Part shown: piece after piece, positions 47,552 to 55,820 of the stretch
Numbering within the stretch: the stretch's first letter is position 1
Layout of the letters: every line of letters starts with the position of its first letter
Assembly: GCF_024494695.1 (NCBI RefSeq)
Contig: NZ_JANHDP010000004.1
Location: forward strand, 1 to 64,000
Length of the DNA stretch: 64,000 nucleotides
Source: Natronoarchaeum rubrum
GTDB taxonomy: Archaea > Halobacteriota > Halobacteria > Halobacteriales > Natronoarchaeaceae
Direction: 5' to 3'
Translations under genes and position numbers: made by a program
Notes under the pieces: model-generated
The model's input: the letters and a program-made list of their open reading frames with translations, nothing else
Database searches by the model: none
Told to the model about the DNA's origin: nothing

Positions 47552-47637
47552 TGCCTGCACGGGGTCCCCGATTCGACGCAACGATGGACGCCCGACTGCG
47601 GAATCTCCAACAGTGCGCGAAGCCGACCGTGCAGGCA
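47552..47637. repeat. 11-bp inverted repeat with 64-nt spacer
   Basis: TGCCTGCACGG (47552-47562) and CCGTGCAGGCA (47627-47637) are exact complements in the DHH-nuoN intergenic gap of about 200 bp. No open reading frame fits. Folding would produce a closed stem around a 64-nt loop. Confidence 0.7.
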
Positions 47638-47697
47638 ACAACCGACCGCAAAAATAACCGACTGCGGCGACGAAACGCCGTAATCGCGCCGGCGGCG

Positions 47698-49230
47698 TCA
47701 GGCCAGCAGCGCGCCGGCGGCGTCGACGGCCGTCGAGACGACGGGGTTGAGTGCCACCAGCAGCACGACGGTCACGACCGCCGCGGCGATCACCGCGGTG
47801 TAGAGACCGACCGGTTGGCTCTCGATCCGGAGGTCGTCGGCGGGATCCTCGATCCACATCGCCTTGGCCAGCCGCGAGTAGTAGTACAGCGACAGTGCGC
47901 TCGTGATCGCGCCGACCGCGGCGAGCCACCAGACGCCGTTGAACACGGCCGACCCGAACAGCAGGTACTTGCTGAGGAAGCCGGCACCGATCGGTAGCCC
48001 CGCGAGGTTAAACAGGAACACCGTCATCGCCAGCGACGCGACCGGTGCCTTCGTCGCCAGCCCGTTGAAGTCCTCGAACGTGCGGCCGACTTCCCAGTGC
48101 TCGGCCAGCGCGATAAAGAGGAACGCACCCGTGTTCATGAAGCCGTACACCAGCAGGTGGAGCATGGCGCCGCCGAGAACGGCCTCGTTGTACGCGCCGC
48201 CGCTGGTCAGCGCGGCCAGTCCGATCAGCGCGTAGCCGGCGTGGCCGACGGAGGAGTACGCCAGCATCCGCTTGACGTTCTCCTGGACGGCCGCTGCGAA
48301 GTTACCGAGCACCATCGTCACGACGGCCAGCACCTGGAAGACGAGCATCCACTCGATCCCGTTCGCGACCGACGCGATCGGGAACGCCTCGACGAACACG
48401 CGGAACGCCAGCACGAAGCCGGCGGCCTTCGACGCCGAGGACAGGAAGGCGCTGATCGGCGCGGGCGCGCCCTCGTAGGCCTCCGGCGCCCAGAAGTGGA
48501 AGGGCACCGAGGCGGTCTTGTAGGCCAGCCCGCCGACGATCATCAGCACGCCGATGGCGAAGATGCCCTGATCGAACCCACCCTCGGCGACCGACGTCGC
48601 GACGTCGCCGAACTGGAGTCGACCGGTCGAGACGTACACCAGACTGATGCCGTACAGGAAGATCGCCGACGACAGCGCACCGATCAGGAAGTACTTCAGT
48701 CCTGCTTCGACGCTGCCGCGGTTGTCCTTGAGGAACGCGACCAGCGCGAACGACGGCAGGCTCGCCAGCTCCAGCGCGATAAAGGCGGTGACGAAGCTGT
48801 CGGCCATCGCCATCGTCGCCATCCCGGTCGCGGCCAGCAACACCAGCGAGTAGAACTCGCCGGCGTGGGGCTGGTCTTCGAGGTAGTCGTAGCTGGCGAT
48901 CAGCACCAGCGCGGTGACGCTGGTGACCACGACGATGAACAGCAGCGCCATCTGGTCGACGACCAGCGCGCCGCCGAACAGCTCGAACAGGCCTTGGACG
49001 CCCTCTTCTGCGGGGTCGCCGGCGATACCGACGCCGATTGCGAGATACCAGATCGCGTAGCCGAGCGCGGCGAGCGTGCCGGCGATCGACGTGCCGGCCA
49101 TCAGGCGGTAGTTCGTCGAATCGGGGTCGATGCTGTCGATCAGGAACGCCACCAAGGCGGTCCCGACCAGCAGCAACACCGGGGCGAGCACCCTGTACGT
49201 GTCGAGGTCTGTGATTGCGACTTCAGCCAT
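47698..49230 (-). CDS. nuoN: NADH-quinone oxidoreductase subunit N-like (NuoN)
   Basis: This 510-residue protein has about 14 membrane helices and is a Mrp-antiporter-like proton-channel subunit of complex I. GLKYFLIGALSSAIFLYG, PFHFWAPEAYEGAPAPISAFLSSASKAAGF and NVKRMLAYSSVGHAGYALIG hold the conserved Lys and His for proton transfer. It is the last gene of the nuo operon, two bases after nuoM. Confidence 0.95.
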   Translation of the reverse strand: MAEVAITDLDTYRVLAPVLLLVGTALVAFLIDSIDPDSTNYRLMAGTSIAGTLAALGYAIWYLAIGVGIAGDPAEEGVQGLFELFGGALVVDQMALLFIVVVTSVTALVLIASYDYLEDQPHAGEFYSLVLLAATGMATMAMADSFVTAFIALELASLPSFALVAFLKDNRGSVEAGLKYFLIGALSSAIFLYGISLVYVSTGRLQFGDVATSVAEGGFDQGIFAIGVLMIVGGLAYKTASVPFHFWAPEAYEGAPAPISAFLSSASKAAGFVLAFRVFVEAFPIASVANGIEWMLVFQVLAVVTMVLGNFAAAVQENVKRMLAYSSVGHAGYALIGLAALTSGGAYNEAVLGGAMLHLLVYGFMNTGAFLFIALAEHWEVGRTFEDFNGLATKAPVASLAMTVFLFNLAGLPIGAGFLSKYLLFGSAVFNGVWWLAAVGAITSALSLYYYSRLAKAMWIEDPADDLRIESQPVGLYTAVIAAAVVTVVLLVALNPVVSTAVDAAGALLA

Positions 49231-49232
49231 TG

Positions 49233-50774
49233 TTATGCACCTCCCACCGCCGGGATAGCCCCGACGGCGTCACGAATCATCTCGAAGGCCAGTTCGGGCG
49301 CGACGCCCAGCAGGATCACGAGCCCGAGCAGCGCGAACAGCGGCAACACGTCGTGGACCGGCGCTCGCGTGACCTCGTAGTCTGTCTCCAGACTGAACGG
49401 TCCGAACAGGGTCCGCTGCATCGCAAAGAGCAGGTAGCCCGCCACGATGACGATGCCGAACATCGCCAGCGCGGTGAAGATCGGGGCGTAAGTCCCGATC
49501 GACTCGGTCGCCTCGAACGCCCCGGCGAACACGTAGAACTCCGCCGCGAACCCGCTCATCAGCGGCAGACCCATGTAGCCGAACGCGCCGGCCAGGAAGA
49601 TGCCCGTCGTGATCGGCATCCGGTCGGCCAGCCCGGACATGTCCGTGACCATCCGGGTGTGCGTCGTGTTGTAGATGACGCCGACCGCCATGAACATCAG
49701 CCCGGAGATCAGGCCGTGGCTGACCATCTGGAACGTCGCGCCGCCGACGCCGTAGGTCGTGTACGCGACCAGTCCGAGGATCACGTACCCCATCGAGGAG
49801 ACCGAGGAGTACGCGACGATCCGCTTGAGGTCCTGCTGGGCCAGTGCCAGCATCGCGCCGTAGATCACCGAGATCACGGCGAGGCCGGCCAGCAGCCACG
49901 CGAACTCGGTGGCCACGTCCGCCAGCATCGTGAAGTTGAAGCGGAGCAGGGCGTACGTCCCCATCTTCAGGAGGACGCCCGCCAGCAGCACCGACACCGG
50001 GGTCGGCGCCTCGACGTGAGCGTCGGGCAGCCACGTGTGGACCGGAACCACTGGGACCTTCACCGCGAACCCGGCGAACATGGCGAAGAACGCGATCGTC
50101 TTCAGCGCGTCCGCGGAGACGCCCGGGAACGCGCTCGGCGCGGCGCCGTCGACGACCAGCGCCGTCGCCACGTCGGCCATGTCGAACGTGTCGATGCCGA
50201 GCCCGATCACGAGCGCGACGTAGCCGATGAACATCACGAGCGACGCGATGTTCGTGTAGACGAAGAACTTGATCGCGGCGTACTTCCGGCGCGGGCCGCC
50301 CCAGACGCCGATGAGGAAGTACATCGGGATCAGGACGGCCTCCCAGAAGACGAACCAGACGAAGAAGTCGAGCGCCGAGAAGACGCCGATCAGCGCCGCC
50401 TCCATGAACAGCACCAGCCCGTAGAACTGGGACTGGCGCTCGTCGATCGGCGTCCACGCGCTGACGATCGCAAGCGTCGTCAGGATCGTCGTGAGCGCGA
50501 GCAGCGGCATGCTGATGCCGTCCAGCCCGACGTGCCAGTCGAGCCGGAACAGCTCGCCCACCTCGATCCAGGTCGTGCGCGTGTAGAACGCGACGTTCTC
50601 GGACGACGCGAGCAGGGCGTTCCCGCTGGCGTCGAACTGGCTGTACATGAACAGGCTCCCGACGAGCGGGAGCACGCTGATTCCGAAGGCCAGCCGGCCG
50701 GCGTACCTATCCGGAGCCAGGAACACCGCGGCCGCGCCGACCAGACAGACTGCGATGAGCGCTTCGATCATCAT
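49233..50774 (-). CDS. nuoM: NADH-quinone oxidoreductase subunit M-like (NuoM)
   Basis: This 513-residue antiporter-like subunit has about 14 helices and motifs FWEAVLIPMYFLIGVWGG, KVPVVPVHTWLPDAHVEAPTPVSVLLAGVLLKMGTYALLR and LKRIVAYSSVSSMGYVILG. It translocates protons in complex I. The ATG at 50774 overlaps the nuoL stop (ATGA); a GTG at 50783 is possible but less coupled. Confidence 0.96.
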   Translation of the reverse strand: MMIEALIAVCLVGAAAVFLAPDRYAGRLAFGISVLPLVGSLFMYSQFDASGNALLASSENVAFYTRTTWIEVGELFRLDWHVGLDGISMPLLALTTILTTLAIVSAWTPIDERQSQFYGLVLFMEAALIGVFSALDFFVWFVFWEAVLIPMYFLIGVWGGPRRKYAAIKFFVYTNIASLVMFIGYVALVIGLGIDTFDMADVATALVVDGAAPSAFPGVSADALKTIAFFAMFAGFAVKVPVVPVHTWLPDAHVEAPTPVSVLLAGVLLKMGTYALLRFNFTMLADVATEFAWLLAGLAVISVIYGAMLALAQQDLKRIVAYSSVSSMGYVILGLVAYTTYGVGGATFQMVSHGLISGLMFMAVGVIYNTTHTRMVTDMSGLADRMPITTGIFLAGAFGYMGLPLMSGFAAEFYVFAGAFEATESIGTYAPIFTALAMFGIVIVAGYLLFAMQRTLFGPFSLETDYEVTRAPVHDVLPLFALLGLVILLGVAPELAFEMIRDAVGAIPAVGGA

Positions 50775-52819
50775 AGTAACCACCCCCCGGCGAGGCCGAA
50801 GGCGACCACAAGCACGACGAGGCTCAGCGCGAGCAGCGCCGCGTAGTTGGTAACGATACCGGACTGGATGCGACGGATCCGCTCGCCGCTGAACAGGCTG
50901 ACGCTGCTGGCGCCGTTGACGACGCCGTCGACGACGCCCTGGTCGAACGTGTCAGCGCTGCGGGCCGCGGACAGGGTCACACCCTCCGCGAGCCACACCT
51001 GGAACTCGTCCAGATAGTAGTTGCTAAAGAGCACTTCCCGGACGGAACCGAGGTTCTCCGTGTGGGGATCGGGGCTGGCGACGTTGTACAGGAAGTACGC
51101 CAGACCGACGCCGGCCAGCGCGAGTCCCAGAGAGAGTCCCGCCGAGATCAGCACGGTCGGCACCACGCCACCGAGGATCGTGCCGGACGAATAGTTCGCG
51201 AAGTCGTGGAGCAGGTCCCCGTAGTGGTGGGCCGACAGCGCGGCGAACTCGCCGGACTGGCTGTCGAGCCACCCGTGGAGGTAGTCGATGCCCTTGATGC
51301 CGAGAACCTTCTGGACCGGCACCATGTTGACGAAGCCGGCGACGACCGCCAGCGTCCCGAGCACGGTCAGGGGACCCTTGACGTTCCAGCGAACGCCGTG
51401 GGGATCACGCGCCGTGTCCGAGCGCGGTTCGCCGTGGAAGGTGAGAAACACCATGCGGAAGGTGTAGAAGCCGGTGAAGAATACGGCGAGCAGGCCCATC
51501 CCCCAGGCGGCGAACAGCAGCGGCGAGCCGCCCAGCCCGTGGGCGAGCGCCTCGTAGAGCACCTCGTCTTTCGACCAGAAGCCCGAGAACGGGAAGATGC
51601 CCGCGAGCGCGAGCGAGCCAGCGAGGAACGTCGCGTAGGTCACGGGCATCTTGTCCTTGAGACCGCCCATGTCCCACATGTCCTCGTTGTGGTGCATCGC
51701 GATGATCACCGACCCGGCGCCGAGGAACAGCAGCGCCTTGAAGAACGCGTGGGTCATCAGGTGGAAGACCGCGGCGACGTAGCCGCCCGATCCCAGCGCG
51801 AGCATCATATACCCGTACTGCGAGATCGTCGAGTACGCCAGCACCTGCTTGAGCTCGTTTTTGACGACGCCCATTGTCGCCGCGAACAGCGCGGTGAAGC
51901 CGCCGACGAAGGCGATGATCGCCAGCGCGGTCGGCGACAGCGCGTAGAAGCCGTACATCCGCGCGACCAGGTAGACGCCGGCCGCGACCATCGTCGCGGC
52001 GTGGATCAGCGCGGAGACGGGCGTCGGGCCCTCCATCGCGTCGGGGAGCCAGGTGTGGAGCGGGAACTGCGCGGACTTGCCGACCACGCCGCCCAGCACC
52101 AGCAGCCCGAGGATCGTGAACCACGTCTGAACGTCGAAGCCGAGGAACGTGGTGATTCCCTCGGCCTCACCGTTCAGCGCCTGCTCGGCCAGCGCGGGGA
52201 ACGACTCGGCGCCCGCGAACTGCGTCGTGCCGAACGTCGCCAGGATGCCGACGACGCCGATCAGGAAGAAGTAGTCACCGAAGCGGGTGACCAGGAACGC
52301 CTTCTTCGCGGCCGACGGTGCGCTCTCGGTCCGGAAGTGGAACCCGATCAGCAGGAACGAGCACAGGCCCACCAGCTCGAAGAACATGAACGCCATCAGC
52401 AGGTTGTCAGCGAACACGAACGAGAGCATGCTGAACGTAAAGAGGCCCAGCCCGGCGTAGTACCGGGGCAGGCCCGTCTCGCCCTCGTCGTTCATGTAGC
52501 CCAGGCTGAACACGTGGACCAGCAGCGCGACCAGCGAGACGATCACCAGCATCAGCGAGGACAGCGGATCGACCAGGATGCCGAAGGTCAACTCCGGCGC
52601 GCCGGCGGCGTCCGGACTAACCCACGTGTACAGCGTTTCCTGGTGGGAGCCGTTCCCTCGAACCTGTACGAACGTTAGCACCGACAGCACGAGCGACCCG
52701 GCCGTGGCGGCGATTCCCCCGAACGCACCGCCTTTGGGCATGTACTTACCCGCGACCAGCGCGAGCAGGAACGATACGAACGGGAGCGCGGCGATCGCCG
52801 GAACGTATTCGTAAGCCAT
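50771..52819 (-). CDS. nuoL: NADH-quinone oxidoreductase subunit L-like (NuoL)
   Basis: This 682-residue protein has about 16 helices including the lateral amphipathic helix after residue 530. Motifs are FFELVGLCSFLLIGF, GKSAQFPLHTWLPDAMEGPTPVSALIHAATMVAAGVYLV and LKQVLAYSTISQYGYMMLA. It is the distal antiporter-like subunit. It starts four bases after nuoK and overlaps nuoM. Confidence 0.97.
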   Translation of the reverse strand: MAYEYVPAIAALPFVSFLLALVAGKYMPKGGAFGGIAATAGSLVLSVLTFVQVRGNGSHQETLYTWVSPDAAGAPELTFGILVDPLSSLMLVIVSLVALLVHVFSLGYMNDEGETGLPRYYAGLGLFTFSMLSFVFADNLLMAFMFFELVGLCSFLLIGFHFRTESAPSAAKKAFLVTRFGDYFFLIGVVGILATFGTTQFAGAESFPALAEQALNGEAEGITTFLGFDVQTWFTILGLLVLGGVVGKSAQFPLHTWLPDAMEGPTPVSALIHAATMVAAGVYLVARMYGFYALSPTALAIIAFVGGFTALFAATMGVVKNELKQVLAYSTISQYGYMMLALGSGGYVAAVFHLMTHAFFKALLFLGAGSVIIAMHHNEDMWDMGGLKDKMPVTYATFLAGSLALAGIFPFSGFWSKDEVLYEALAHGLGGSPLLFAAWGMGLLAVFFTGFYTFRMVFLTFHGEPRSDTARDPHGVRWNVKGPLTVLGTLAVVAGFVNMVPVQKVLGIKGIDYLHGWLDSQSGEFAALSAHHYGDLLHDFANYSSGTILGGVVPTVLISAGLSLGLALAGVGLAYFLYNVASPDPHTENLGSVREVLFSNYYLDEFQVWLAEGVTLSAARSADTFDQGVVDGVVNGASSVSLFSGERIRRIQSGIVTNYAALLALSLVVLVVAFGLAGGWLL

Positions 52820-52822
52820 CTG

Positions 52823-53128
52823 TTACCACCTCATTGTCGTAGCTTTCGTGACGTCCACGTCGCGGAAGTTCCGCACCAGCACCAGGATGATCCCGATGCC
52901 GATGGCGACTTCCGCGGCGGCCAGCCCGATCGTGAACAGTGCGAACACCTGTCCGGTGAGGTTTCCGTGGAAGTACGAGAACGCGATCAGGTTGATGTTC
53001 GCGGCGTTGAGCATCAGCTCGACGGAGATCAGGAACATCAGCGCGTTCTCGCGCGTGAGGATGCCGAACAGCCCGATGCAAAACACCGCGGCCGACAGCA
53101 CCAGGTAGTAGTTCATCGGAACCGTCAT
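52823..53128 (-). CDS. nuoK: NADH-quinone oxidoreductase subunit K (NuoK)
   Basis: This 101-residue protein has three helices. The conserved FGILTRENALMFLISVELMLNAANINLIAF contains the membrane Glu essential for proton transfer. It overlaps nuoJ2 by 4 nt and is followed by nuoL after 3 nt. Confidence 0.96.
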   Translation of the reverse strand: MTVPMNYYLVLSAAVFCIGLFGILTRENALMFLISVELMLNAANINLIAFSYFHGNLTGQVFALFTIGLAAAEVAIGIGIILVLVRNFRDVDVTKATTMRW

Positions 53129-53475
53129 CGATCCTCACCCCGCTCGGTGCGGTCGTCGCCACCGTCGGTCTGCAGCGCCGAGGTGAGCGAGTCGTCCTCC
53201 TCGCGGCGCGCGAGCATGATCGCGCCGTCGAGCGCGGCGTCGAGCGCGACCGCGATCAGGATGAACGCGAACAGGAACCCCTCGACGGGGATGCCGTTGT
53301 CGACGTCGATGTTCAGTAGCGCGTAGCCGATCGCTTCCATCACCGAGGCGTCGCCGAACCCGGCAGGGGCCGCGAAGCCGGCGGTGAGAAACACCGTCGC
53401 CATGACGGCGAACAGCGCCACCGCGACGAGGCCCGGAAGCAGGTGCGAGCCGACGCGGAACTCGGGCTTTGTCAC
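53125..53475 (-). CDS. nuoJ2: NADH-quinone oxidoreductase subunit J, C-terminal half (NuoJ2)
   Basis: This 116-residue protein has two to three helices (LLPGLVAVALFAVMATVFLTAGFAAP, then EGFLFAFILIAVALDAALDGAIML) corresponding to the C-terminal part of NuoJ; haloarchaea encode NuoJ as two genes. GTG 53475 is preferred because GGAGGTG lies about 8 nt upstream; GTG codons at 53484 and 53481 are alternatives. The acidic C terminus overlaps nuoK. Confidence 0.88.
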   Translation of the reverse strand: MTKPEFRVGSHLLPGLVAVALFAVMATVFLTAGFAAPAGFGDASVMEAIGYALLNIDVDNGIPVEGFLFAFILIAVALDAALDGAIMLARREEDDSLTSALQTDGGDDRTERGEDR

Positions 53476-53508
53476 CGACACCACCTCCGGCGGCGGCCGC
53501 TGGTCCCG

Positions 53509-53784
53509 TCAGCTACCATGCCGCATCACCTCCTCGTCCGATTCGCGCCCGCGGGTCAGCATCACGCCGAACGTGATCAGGATCAACACGCCGCCGACGT
53601 ACACGAGGATCTGGATCACTGCAAGGAACTCGGCTTGCAGCATTATGTAGAACCCCGCCACGCTGACCAGCGCGACGCCGAGGAACAGTGCGGCGTGCCA
53701 CACGTCACGTACCAGCACCGCCCCGGCGCTGCTCCCGACGGTCAGGAGCGCGAACAGCGCGAACGCGATGTAATCAAGTGCCAT
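53509..53784 (-). CDS. nuoJ1: NADH-quinone oxidoreductase subunit J, N-terminal half (NuoJ1)
   Basis: This 91-residue protein has three helices and LVSVAGFYIMLQAEFLAVIQILVYVGGVLILITFGVML, the highly conserved NuoJ segment containing the pi-bulge helix. It starts the second half of the nuo cluster after a 498-bp gap from nuoI, so it may need its own promoter; a weak TTCAAAG element is centred about 27 nt upstream. Confidence 0.93.
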   Translation of the reverse strand: MALDYIAFALFALLTVGSSAGAVLVRDVWHAALFLGVALVSVAGFYIMLQAEFLAVIQILVYVGGVLILITFGVMLTRGRESDEEVMRHGS

Positions 53785-53894
53785 TAGTACCCTCTCGTCG
53801 CGGATGCCCTTTGAAGATTTCGAGACTGTTCGGAGAGCGACCCCGCGACGGCCGAGTTTCGGTCGACTGTCCCGGCTCAGAGCGGGAACTCGGG

Positions 53895-53906
53895 GGCGAT
53901 ATCGCC
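53895..53906. other. Perfect 12-bp palindrome in the nuoI-nuoJ1 gap
   Basis: GGCGATATCGCC is fully self-complementary. The rest of 53785-54068 shows no gene and no other clear signal. Confidence 0.5.
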
Positions 53907-54068
53907 GTGTCAGGTCGGCCGAGCGATGCCGATGCCCCTCGACGTCGCTCGCGCGCGCTAAAACAGTCCTATCTCGCGTTCGAAGAGCCGAGGCTGAAAA
54001 CGTGATGGCGTCGGTACTGGTGAGAAAAACGAAACCGCACTACTCTGGTGAGAAAACGGGACCGCGCT

Positions 54069-54141
54069 ATTGGTAGTCGACTTCGCCCTCGCCCTCGCCG
54101 ATCCAGGCGTCCCGGTCGGGTTCGCGCGAGTTCAGCGGGTC
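54069..54141 (-). pseudogene. Extra copy of the nuoI 3' end
   Basis: This 73-bp segment copies the last 24 codons of nuoI (its copy at 54286-54358) with four differences, all at third codon positions, and ends in a TAG stop. It has no start and is separated from the gene by a 142-nt segment of hairpins. It looks like the tail of another nuoI allele left behind after recombination. Confidence 0.85.
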
Positions 54142-54282
54142 GGATACCACCTTTTTCTTCGTCGGGTGCCGTCGCTACGCTCCGGCACCGCTCCTCGAAA
54201 AATCTGGGCCAAAAACCCCGCGCCTCACTCCGTTCGGCGCGGCGAATCGCTCACTTCGTTCGCGAATACTTCCGGGCGAACG
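54142..54282. repeat. Hairpin cluster between the two nuoI tails
   Basis: Three stem-loops follow each other: 54165-54189 (7-bp stem, loop TCGCTACGCTC), 54218-54242 (7-bp stem, loop TCACTCCGTTC) and 54242-54263 (5-bp stem, loop TCGCTCACTTCG). The 11-nt loops are variants of one sequence, and the same loop (complement GAGCGTAGTGA) occurs in the hairpin behind tRNA-Arg. Confidence 0.7.
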
Positions 54283-54744
54283 CTACTGGTAGTCGACTTC
54301 GCCTTCGCCTTCCCCGATCCAGGCGTCCCGGTCGGGTTCGCGCGAGTTCAGCGGGTCGATGTCCTTGTACCACGGCACCGACTTGAGCTGCTCTTTGTTG
54401 TACACCAGGTCGTCCTTGGTGTCGCCGGTGAACTCGAAGTTCTGGGTCAACAGGATCGCGTCGACGGGGCAGACTTCCTCGCACAGCCGGCAGTAGATGC
54501 ACTGCCCGATGTGGAGGTTGTACTGCTCGCCGTTGCGCTGCTCGTCGGTGACGATCTGGATGGTGTCGTTCGGGCAGACGTTCTCGCACTGTCGACACCA
54601 GATACACCGCTCCTGGCTGAACTTGTGGACGCCGCGGAACCGCGGCGACACTTCGGGCGCTTCTTCGGGGTACTCGACGGTGAACGTGTTGCCGTCGAGC
54701 GCGTGCTTCATCGTCGTCGCCATCGACTTCAGGAGTCCGATCAT
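54283..54744 (-). CDS. nuoI: NADH-quinone oxidoreductase subunit I (NuoI)
   Basis: This 153-residue protein has two 4Fe-4S motifs, CIWCRQCENVCP and CIYCRLCEEVCP, which bind clusters N6a and N6b. It transfers electrons toward NuoB. It has an acidic C terminus EGEGEVDYQ. It overlaps nuoH by 4 nt. A second copy of its last 24 codons lies 142 nt downstream, where the nuo operon is interrupted. Confidence 0.96.
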   Translation of the reverse strand: MIGLLKSMATTMKHALDGNTFTVEYPEEAPEVSPRFRGVHKFSQERCIWCRQCENVCPNDTIQIVTDEQRNGEQYNLHIGQCIYCRLCEEVCPVDAILLTQNFEFTGDTKDDLVYNKEQLKSVPWYKDIDPLNSREPDRDAWIGEGEGEVDYQ

Positions 54745-55820
54745 AGCGTTAGCACCCCCACGATTACGGCCGTGAGCACCAGGTTAGCAAAGGAAAGGAC
54801 CAGCAGGCCCTTCCAGCCGATCTCGATGAGCTGATCGATGCGGACCCGCGGGATCGCCGACCGCGCCCACTGGGTGAACAGGAACACGGCCCACATCTTG
54901 ATCAGCATCCACACCAGTCCGGGCAGCACCGGTCCCGCGGGGCCGCCGAGGAAGACGACCGCGAGGATGGCGCCGCCGAGGAAGATGTGAACGAACTCGC
55001 CGAGGTAGATCAGGACGAAGTAGATCGAGGAGTACTCCGTCTGGTAGCCTGCGACGATCTCCGTCGGCGCCTCGGGCGTGTCGAACGGGTTCCGCCCGAC
55101 TTCCGCGAGGTTCGCCGTCAGGAACAGCACGAACGCGAACGGGTTGACGAACGCGTACCACGACGGGATCGAGATGCCCGCGATCGTGACGAGCGTCTCG
55201 GTCTGGGCCGCGACGATCGTGCTCATCTGGAGCGACTCCGAGAAGATGACCACCGACGCCGCGGTGACGATCAGCGGAATCTCGTAGGCGATGTTCTGCG
55301 CGACCGCGCGCAGCCCGCCCAGCAGCGAGTACTTGTTGTTCGACGCGTAGCCGCACATCACCAGACCGACGCTCGCGATCGAGGCGATCGCGAACGCGAA
55401 CACCAGCCCGATCTCGGGGTCGGCGATCTGGAAGTTGATACCGCCCAGCGTGCCGAAGGGAATCACCGCGAAGGCAAAGAGCGCCGAGAACGCGATGAGA
55501 ATCGGTCCGATGTCGTAGGCCGGCCGATCGGCGCCCTCGGGGACGATCAGTTCCTTGGACATCAGTCGGACCGCGTCGGCCACGATGATCAGCAGGCCGA
55601 ACGGACCGTGGCGGTTCACGGCGATGCGGTCGGTGAACGCGGCGGTGATCTTCCGTTTGGCCCACGGCCCGGCGAGCGCGGCGTTCGTAAGCATCAGCGT
55701 CGCGACCAGCGCCGAGGCGATGATGCCGGCGACGAACATCCCGGCGCCGCCGTAGGCGTCGAGGCCGAGCCAGTTGGCGAGCTGTTCTGGCATCATCGCC
55801 GACTGGAGCGGCGCCGTCAT
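54741..55820 (-). CDS. nuoH: NADH-quinone oxidoreductase subunit H (NuoH)
   Basis: This 359-residue membrane subunit has eight helices and forms the quinone channel with NuoB and NuoD. Landmarks are RIAVNRHGPFGLLIIVADAVRLMSKE, FNPFDTPEAPTEIVAGYQTEYSSIYF-type sequence (here RNPFDTPEAPTEIVAGYQTE) and WARSAIPRVRIDQLIEIGWK. It overlaps nuoCD and nuoI by 4 nt each. Confidence 0.97.
   Translation of the reverse strand: MTAPLQSAMMPEQLANWLGLDAYGGAGMFVAGIIASALVATLMLTNAALAGPWAKRKITAAFTDRIAVNRHGPFGLLIIVADAVRLMSKELIVPEGADRPAYDIGPILIAFSALFAFAVIPFGTLGGINFQIADPEIGLVFAFAIASIASVGLVMCGYASNNKYSLLGGLRAVAQNIAYEIPLIVTAASVVIFSESLQMSTIVAAQTETLVTIAGISIPSWYAFVNPFAFVLFLTANLAEVGRNPFDTPEAPTEIVAGYQTEYSSIYFVLIYLGEFVHIFLGGAILAVVFLGGPAGPVLPGLVWMLIKMWAVFLFTQWARSAIPRVRIDQLIEIGWKGLLVLSFANLVLTAVIVGVLTL

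Noticed and set aside
49270..50457. 395-codon minus-strand frame overlapping nuoM
   Set aside because: Same strand but shifted frame of nuoM, Arg/His-rich and without membrane character.
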